Positions 14,131 through 23,100 of a stretch of 64,000 nucleotides of DNA are shown here, one piece after another. Positions within the stretch are counted from its first letter, which is position 1, and each line of letters opens with the position of its first letter. The notes below the pieces were generated by a model. That model saw nothing but the letters and a program-made list of their open reading frames with translations, did not search any database and had not been told where the DNA came from. The position numbers and the translations under genes were made by a program. The DNA is from Temnopleurus reevesii (lineage: Eukaryota; Echinodermata; Echinoidea; Temnopleuroida; Temnopleuridae): the NCBI GenBank assembly GCA_036244855.1, contig BQKZ01000159.1, forward strand, positions 81,024 to 145,023, in the 5' to 3' direction.

Positions 14131-17100
14131 AAGAAGAAGAAGAAGAAGAAGAAGAAGAAGAAGAAAGAGCTTCAGATGGGAATTGAATCATTACATTTCT
14201 GACTTGCTTTGTAATTTTGTTCGTCCGCCAATAGGGGAATGGAATATGTTCGTCTGGTGTCAAATCAAGGCATTGCTGCATAAAGACAAATAAATGCCGA
14301 CAAAGCAACAATATAAAGGACGCCTTTTTGCAATACCCGTCCGCTAATTTATGAAGTACACGTTGGCAACCATCAGTTTTTGACAACACAGACGATTTAT
14401 CATCTAGGGTTTGGCTCTCAGCTGTCAAGTCGTTCAAATATGGTTATGGTTATCATGTTGCAAGTACTTTGATGATTTCAAATGTGGTTCTGAAAATTTC
14501 TCCACTTCATACCTTGAAATTAATTACGCCGACGTTTTGTATACAGGACGATCCGTTTCTTATAAATGTCACCGGCCCCAACGGGGTACCCCGGTTTAAA
14601 AGATTTTCTGCGGAACTGATCTTCTCAAGAAGATTGTTGAGATCTATCAGTTCGAGTAACGGATAAGGATTTCAAATGTATTTCTGATAATTTCTCCACA
14701 TAATACCTTAGAATTAATTACACTCATGTTTCTTATAGGACGATCCGTTTCTCATTAACGTCACTGGGCCCGACGGGGTACCTCGGTTTGAGGGATTCTG
14801 TGTGGATCTTCTCAAGAAAATCGTCGAGATGTATCCGTTCAAGTACTGGATAAAGATTCTAAATGTGTTCCTGATGATTTTTCCACATAATACCTTTAAA
14901 TTAATTACACTCATGTTTCTTGCAGGACCAGCCGTTTCTCATGAACGTCACTGGGCCAGACGGAGTGCCCCGCTTTGAGGGATTCTGTGTCGATCTTCTC
15001 AAGAAGATTGTCGAGATCTACCCGTTCAAGTACAGGATACAACTGGTTAAAGATGGCCAGTATGGCAAGATGCAGAAGAACGGGAAGTGGGATGGTATGA
15101 TCGGAGAGCTTATGTATGGGGTAAGTAACATTTACGTTTATGATTGTATTTTCCTTTATATGAACAGAAAATTGATTTTTGATGTCAATGAAGTTTAATA
15201 AATCAATTTACAATTTACATTCCCAACCTATAGAAAATGAACCAAGCCTGAAATGTCTTTGGAAAACCATTTGGAAAGGAAGAAACGGTCTGATCGTATT
15301 TATCAGACGCCATTTATATTTTCCCTTCATCAGAATATCTGTCATTCGAGCTTTGTAGCCCATTGACTACTGAATTTATGTATTCCATAGACTTTGTACA
15401 AGGACTATCGGGTTCCAGTAGCCAGTGGGTTAGTAAGTGACTGTTTCTGGCCAAGGTTTATGAATAAAATATACTTTAGAGTATCAATACTTTCAGATAG
15501 AAGGCCACATAGATAAAGGCCTTTGGATTTCATCATTGTTAGAGTGAGACAACTTGGGCTCTTTAAGAATTTGTTAAATAATAAGTGGAACCGTTCAAGT
15601 ACCGGATACAACTGGTTAAAGATGGACAGTATGGCAAGGTGCAGAAGAACGGGAAATGGGATGGTATGATCGGAGAGCTCATGTATGGGGTAAGCTTGCT
15701 TCTACCTAAACCATGCGTTAACAGGTTAATGTGTAAATAGACTCTAAGAAATGCATGCGAGTATTTTTCACTGTGGTGAGCGTCAGGCAAATTAGGATCT
15801 CTAACCTGTTTTTCATGACCAAAGAAGTACAAATCGCTCCTGTGCAAACAAAACGTTTATTCCTTATTCAACAGTTAGATTGTCGTCATTATAGTGAGTC
15901 CTCAAAAAGAAAATGTGATACAGAGAGAGACAAAAAAAATATACGGAAGAACGATATAACTGAATGTGAAAAAAGTTATGTGGATACACTGTCCAATTAT
16001 CTCCATGTATTTGATGGATCTTGAAAAACATGAACAGAATTCCACCATATGGGTAGGTTATACCCAAAGATGTTTTAACAGAATGTTACCTTTTTCCAAC
16101 GCCCTAAGAACGAATTAAAATGATAGTATTTGTCTTTGCTCACAGATTGCCGACATTTCACTCGCTCCTCTGACAATCAACACAGACCGTGAACGCGAGG
16201 TGGCGTTCACCAAACCATACATGAGCTTAGGAATCAGTATCATGGTCAAGAAACCCAAGAATATTCGACCATCAGGATTCTCTTTCTTCCAACCATTCAC
16301 CAATGAGATATGGATCTGTCTTGCCCTAGCTACGTGTGGAGTCAGTATGATAATGTTTCAGGTGGGCTGATTTCAGAAGTTTCAACTCCAACCTAGTCAA
16401 AGAAGATACCCACAATCATGATATTGAAGAATAAAACACTTACGGATTTTTATCAGCAGGACTTTTAACCCTTTAGCTGCTCTGTATACTGCACTCCCTG
16501 TGCAAAGTTTATTTTGTGCGGCTCCTTGGAGTGGTTTTTAAAACTCTTTGATCCTTTTCACCTCTATAAACTGTTTTCTGCTTATCGTATGAAAAAATAG
16601 CCTGCTAATTCCTAAGCAGGATGTGAGAACAATACAATAGCTCCAGATTTAATCTGTACGATATACACAATAGTAGTACACAGAAGGTGTTATTGCGATC
16701 GCGTGTATACACACACTTAGCACTCCTGGATAGACCAGTACACATGCATGTGGCACGTTAAGTGTCAAAACAATAAAGGGCCTCAACAAAACTTTGTGAT
16801 TTGTGCACTAGGCCACAACTCCTGCTATTTTCCGAAATGTTTGAAAATAAAATATTCGTAAGAACAAATGGTGCAGGAAGTCCCAAATTTCTTGCTTTAG
16901 ATATGTAACATTTGTATCAAAAGATGTTATTACCATGTGTGTTCCATCGCAGTCAGAATACATTGCAGTCGAATGATGTTCCAAATGAGAAAATGAGAGC
17001 AAGGTCTCGGTAGCAGGCTAGGGTGTGAAATGGAACAATGACTTATACGTACTATAGGGGCTTTGTGAAAAGTTTTGTTTAAACATTGGAAAGCAAAATA

Positions 17101-20100
17101 AACTTTAATCTATATTTTATCTGTCCTAGATATGTCGATTTAGTACCTCAGAGTGGCGAATCGAAACTGACAACTCTGCGGATGATGTTTCAAATGAGAA
17201 CAGGGTCTCGGCCGCAGGGAAAGGTGTGAAATGGACCAATGATTTCTATGTACTAAATAGCTTCTGGTTTGCACTCGGCGCCCTGATGCAACAAGGGAGT
17301 GACATTTTACCCCGGTAAGTAACCCCAAAACAACATTATATCTTAGAATTTTCTGACGTTAGATCTCGATGGCGAGAGGTATGGTAGTTATTCATCGTCG
17401 TCATAAATAGTCTATACCTTATTTTGTCTACTGATATCATCATTTTATTATCTTTTGTTCATTCAGATCTATATCTGGTCGTGGGAGGAGTATGGTGGTT
17501 CTTTACCCTCGTCACCATCTCGTCCTACACGGTTAACCTGATGGCAGCGTTCCTTAACACACAAAGCATGCAGTCCCCGATCAAGTATATTAATCATGTG
17601 CCTTCATTGTTTGATATATTTTATTATCATCAACATTTTGTGCATGTAGGTCTATTTCCGGTCGTATTATGGGAGGTGTATGGTGGTTCTTTACCCTCAT
17701 CATCATCTCCTCCTACACGGTTAACCTGATGGCAGCGTTCCTCACCACACAAACCATGCAGCCTTCCATCAAATCTATTAAATTAATATTTGAAATTGTG
17801 TATTTATTGTTTGATCTCTTCTTTTATCATTCATATTTGTCTCATTCAGATCGGTATCTGGTCGAACCATGGAAGGTGTCTCGTGGTTCATTTCTTGATT
17901 CATTTTCTCGATTGAAGAGATATCTATCAAGTTGCTATTACCTTTAATAGGTGATTTACATATTCTTTTATGCTATGTTTATTTCAGGTCCATGTCTGGT
18001 CGAATCATGGGAGGAGTATGGTGGTTCTTTACCCTCATCATCATCTCCTCGTACACTGCTAATCTAGCAGCGTTTCTCACCACACAAAGCATGCAGTCCC
18101 CGATCAAGTCGGCTGAGGATCTGGCGGCACAGACTAAGATTCAGTATGGGGTGCACAAGGGAGGGTCGACAGTCGAGTTCTTCAGGGTAAACACTGAAGT
18201 CTGTAAAAAAAAATCTATTCGAATTTTCATCAATGAAAATTTGGCTATATATGCTGATATTGAGGAAGCAAAGTTCAGTATTCTAAGCAAAGTAAGTGCT
18301 AGTGCGCTGTTATTCATTTTTGACACCACTTTCCACATTAAACACGTGGAACCAGTAAACATATTAGGTACACATATGATCCTGCTTTTTGACTTTCACA
18401 GTACATGCGCCAGCCAGTTTGGGATATGTGGACAGATTAAAAAATGCATGTACCTCTGTTTTGGGTTCACACGGTCTCGTCCTATTCTATCTCCTGTCTT
18501 TTAACAATCCATGCCCTTGTCATCAGCTGGTCATACAAAGGCCCAATCTTACATTTTCGTTTACAGCCAAAGTATGTTCAGCGATCATGACATATAAAAG
18601 ACGCTCGAAGAATGCAAAAATGCGTAATGAAATCTTTACTCAAGTTGAAGTGTGTGTATGTCTCGCACTAGAGGGATACTTTCAACGTCGGCCAAGTGCC
18701 TTCCATCCGTATTTTTGCGTTCATGGAGCATCCTTCCAAAATAAGTGAATAATGGGCAGACACAAGGTGAGCATATTGAAATTGAAGACACAGAAGTTTC
18801 GGCTGCAATTGTTAAAAGTCGTTACAAAACAATACTACATTTCGAATCTGTATAAGCTTTGCTTTCCTTTCAAACTCTACACAGAAATCCAAGCACCCTC
18901 TCTACCGCAAGATGTGGTCCTTCATGGCGAACACCGAGCCCTCCCCGCTGGCAGAGAGCACGGAGGACGGAGTGAGACGGGTACGGGAGAGTGATGGCAA
19001 GTACGCCTATCTCCTGGAGTCCAAGATGAACGAGTATAGAGAAACACAGAAACCTTGTGACACTTTGGCAGTGGGTGATCCACTAGGGACCAGCAGCTAT
19101 GGTATAGCCGTGTCGAAACACCTAATCAGCCTACAGTAAGTGTGACTTGGATAGTGCATGCATTGGGTGTGTAATTGGTTAAATCAGGTTGGTTGGGTCG
19201 GTTGCATCGTTGGATCGGTTAGTCAAGTTCTTTTTTTATATCCGTCATCAAATCAAATCACATCAAATCAAATCAAATCATTTTATTTTTCAGCTCTTTT
19301 GATAATTCAAATGTATACAGTCATAAATAATAATGTTAATATGACAAAAGAAATGAAAAGATTCTGAGCCAGTGATTGGTCTAAATCCCTTTTAGTGGCT
19401 ATTGATAAGTCCTACCGGCATCGAAATTCCCTTAAATGTGACATCATACGTAAGTAGTTCGGGAAACTATCTACGTCTTCCCTGATAAACTATTACCGGA
19501 GTGAGACGGGTACGGGAGAGTGATGGCAAGTATGCCTATCTGCTGGCGTCCAAGATGAACGAGTATAGGGAAACACAGAAACCTTGTGACACTCTGTCTG
19601 GCTGTAGGTGATCCACTAGGGTATAGCCGTGTCGAAGCACCTGATCAGTCTACAGCAAGTGTGGCTTTGACATTGGCTGTGTGAATGGCTGGAGTCAGAG
19701 TGCACCATATTTCTCTTTTAAACACGAAGTCGTCAGTTTAACCCCGTATGAATCTAAACAATGCAGGCTTTTGTAAATCCAGGAATACATTTAAAAGTGA
19801 GATCTTCTAATTTGTTATCTTTCTTTCTTCGATTTAAGAAAAAGATAAATTACTGCTAGTCTGCATAGGCCCTAGAATGAATACATATAGTGCCAAGACC
19901 TCGGCCTTAAGAAATGAAAAAAGCTGACATGCTAGTTGATAACAGATGAACACAATATTACTTTCTATGTCCCTAATCGTACCCCCCCCCCTCTCTCTCT
20001 TCAAATTGATTACCTCTGGTTCTCCAAAATATGATGAAGTCCAAGATAGCTTATATATTACCAGAAATTGGTTTTAGCTGTATTGGATGGAACAGGATTA

Positions 20101-23100
20101 TCAAAAAGGTAAAATATACGAATAGTTCCTTCCGTTACTCCATTGTTTGGTTTGACCAAGATATAAAGAATATCTCTGTACTGGCTAGGTAGCAGCTTCT
20201 TTTATTCTCTACATTGATAAAAACACTCTGAACACGATATATAAACTATTTCCGAAAAATTAAGTCAAACGCAGACAGTAGATCCGTACGTCATGTATTC
20301 AGCTGTGCGGACACAACAATGACAAGCCGGTTCCGATTTCAATAGCATTACAAAGGAGCATTGAATTTGCATTTGACTTCTTTTTTTTCGGAAATAGTTT
20401 ATATCGTGTTTCTGATTCATTCCATGGTGTCCGCTTCACCTTTGCAGAAAGGAACTGACGGTGGCCATCTTGGAATTAAGAGAAAGAGACATCTTGCGTC
20501 GACTGGAGGAGAAATACTGGGTGAACAGATCACAGTGCGTCACTGACATGACGGACTTGGTAAGTATTTTTATTGATGCGTCACTCGATCTCACAAGACA
20601 GCGTGATTCTCAACGAGTTAGTCTGCCCTCAAACTTGCATTGAGTAGAAGTAGAAAATCAGCCGAATAGATAAAATAAAAATATTGAAATAAACCGGACA
20701 ATAAGAAAGTTAAGATTTTTTTAAAATGTCACTAAACAATGATTTTTCATGCCTGTGCTTGTCCACTCCGTGTGCCATTGAAAAGTATACTCTCAAAGCT
20801 TTTGTACCCTCAGCAGACAGACAAGTACTACTACCTATTGTAAACACGTGGCCATCAAATTGGCGAATTTATTAAAAGATGCAAATTACACTCAAATTAC
20901 TAACTCTACACACATTTTTTGTTTTTTACAACTCGAAAGCTAGCCAGACGATTTCCAAAAACATTGACAAATAATGTATACAAGCTTAATTTAGAGGTCA
21001 ACGTTTGATATTCAAAAACACCAACTAAGTCCGTTAGCAAGAAGAGTACACCGATTTGAATCTTTTAATCATGGAATAAATCCATGTATTTATAAACCGG
21101 CCTGCTGGTAATCATATATGCACAAAATTACCGTCGTAATCAATGCCGAATCCAATAGCTCTAGTTCAAGTTTAAATTCAAGTTCAAGTTCAATAGCTCT
21201 TGACATTATTTATCCTATTCCAAGACGGACACAAAGGCGTTATACCTGAACAAACTGGCCAGTGTCTTCTACATCGTGCTAGAAGGGACAGCTGTTTGTC
21301 TGTATATCCTGGTTGGTGGAAAGATTTATAATCTTCTTTATTTTTATGAACCGTCCAACTGATTTATAATTTTACTACGTCACCAAAATAAATAATTATC
21401 ATTATCATTTTTTTTAAGACGGACACATGGGCCTTAGACTTGAACAAACTGGTCGGTGTCTTCTACATCCTGCTGGGAGGGACAGAGCTGATCTACCGAT
21501 CCAATCGGGCCGGTCCAAGCGGGCAACTTATAAGGCCCCAGTCACATATGGCCCCGGAAGCAGCTCGATTCAACACGACTCTTTGTTAATTCACAGTTAA
21601 CTGCCTAAGCACAAAGAGTCGTGTTGAATTGTATTGCTTCCGGGGCCTTTTGTGACCGGCGCTTAATCTTTTTCTTAAATCTTTTTGATTTTGAATAACT
21701 ACTAAACTGATTCATAATTCAACTACTTCCCCGAAATAGATGATTATCATTATTTTTCCTATTCCAAGACGGACACAAGGGCTTTGGACCTGGACAAACT
21801 GGCCGGTGTTTTCTACATCCTACTAGGAGGTACAGCTGTAGCCCTTCTGGTATCCATCATAGAGCTCATCTATCGGTCCAAGAGACTGGTTTGCCAGGAA
21901 CTCAGGTCGTGTGGTCTTAGAAGGATCTGGCTCAACCTACGCGCTAGGATTGCACATGTAAGTAATATCTTTTTAGAAACAAAAATATTTCAAGTCTCAT
22001 ATTTTCTATTATTTTGACAACATTGAAATAATAGATTCATATGTTTACATTGCAAGTGACGCATCTTTTAAATAGAAAATATTTTAAGTTTCATATTTTC
22101 TACCTAGTAAGAACAATGAAGTAATCAATTTATTAATTTACATTGGGAGCGTTTGATCGCTTGATAGTTCCATAATAATTTATATAGCAATTATTTTTTA
22201 CGGTTCTGTTCTAATCAGCTTGGTTGTGAAGAAATTAGTTTTGGTTCGTGAGAGTGGTCCTCTTAATCTTGCAAACGAAGCAAAATAATGGTCATTATTT
22301 GATTATATTTTCAAATTTAAATTTGAGTTTCGTTTTTCAAGAAAACGAATGATTTGTTTTTATTTTTTCTTGGGTATATTTTTTACGTATCTTAAAGGGA
22401 ACAATGCATGATGATACAAGGTGGAAATTTTGAATTGTATGCATCCAACATGTATGCATCTTTTGCTCACTGACACTATGTTTTGACACGGCGATTTGGT
22501 GTGTTGACGAAAAAAATCATAATTCACTTTTACTTTTATTAGATTCATGATCAAAGTCCAATAATAGTATTCTACTAAAGGTATTATTTCCATTTTTATT
22601 TCGAAAATTCCTGCATCTACCAACACCGTCGTTCTCGACATTTTATTTTTGACACCATCATCACAAATCAGGAGAGATTGGTAGCGTCTCTTCGTCGTCG
22701 TAGCATGCCTGCACCTACAAAGTCGCCCTCTGACGGTACATCTGAGACAGGTACTGATGAGATATCAACACCGGCTACAACGCAGAAGTCAATTGTGCCC
22801 TCGGTGAGTTGAGATGATAAATAAAAATTTAATTTTCTACGTAGTTCAACAAAATTTAATCTTATTATTTTTAATTTTACTTTATGGTTAAGATTAGCTA
22901 ATCATAATGATACTTGAATCTACATAACGCCTTTTTCAAAAGATACAAACTCAAATCCTTAAGCTCCTTTTTTCACATCACTTCAGTTCGACAAACGTCA
23001 GCAACATGTTATGTTATTTTGTTTTAATAAATATTGCTTTAAAGGTTAGCCATTACATTATAATTTGATGCATTACAACGCCTTTTTTTATTCAAGTCGT

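Noticed and set aside
13961..14437. 158-codon minus frame with poly-Ser/Tyr and the matching plus-strand poly-Asn/Lys and poly-Arg frames
   Set aside because: Translation of the (AAT)n/(AAG)n microsatellite in intron 9.
21225..21957. M4 copies as flip/flop alternative exons
   Set aside because: Flip/flop equivalents lie in exon 15. Exon 16 copies 1 and 2 lack donors, and copy 2 lacks the middle of M4.
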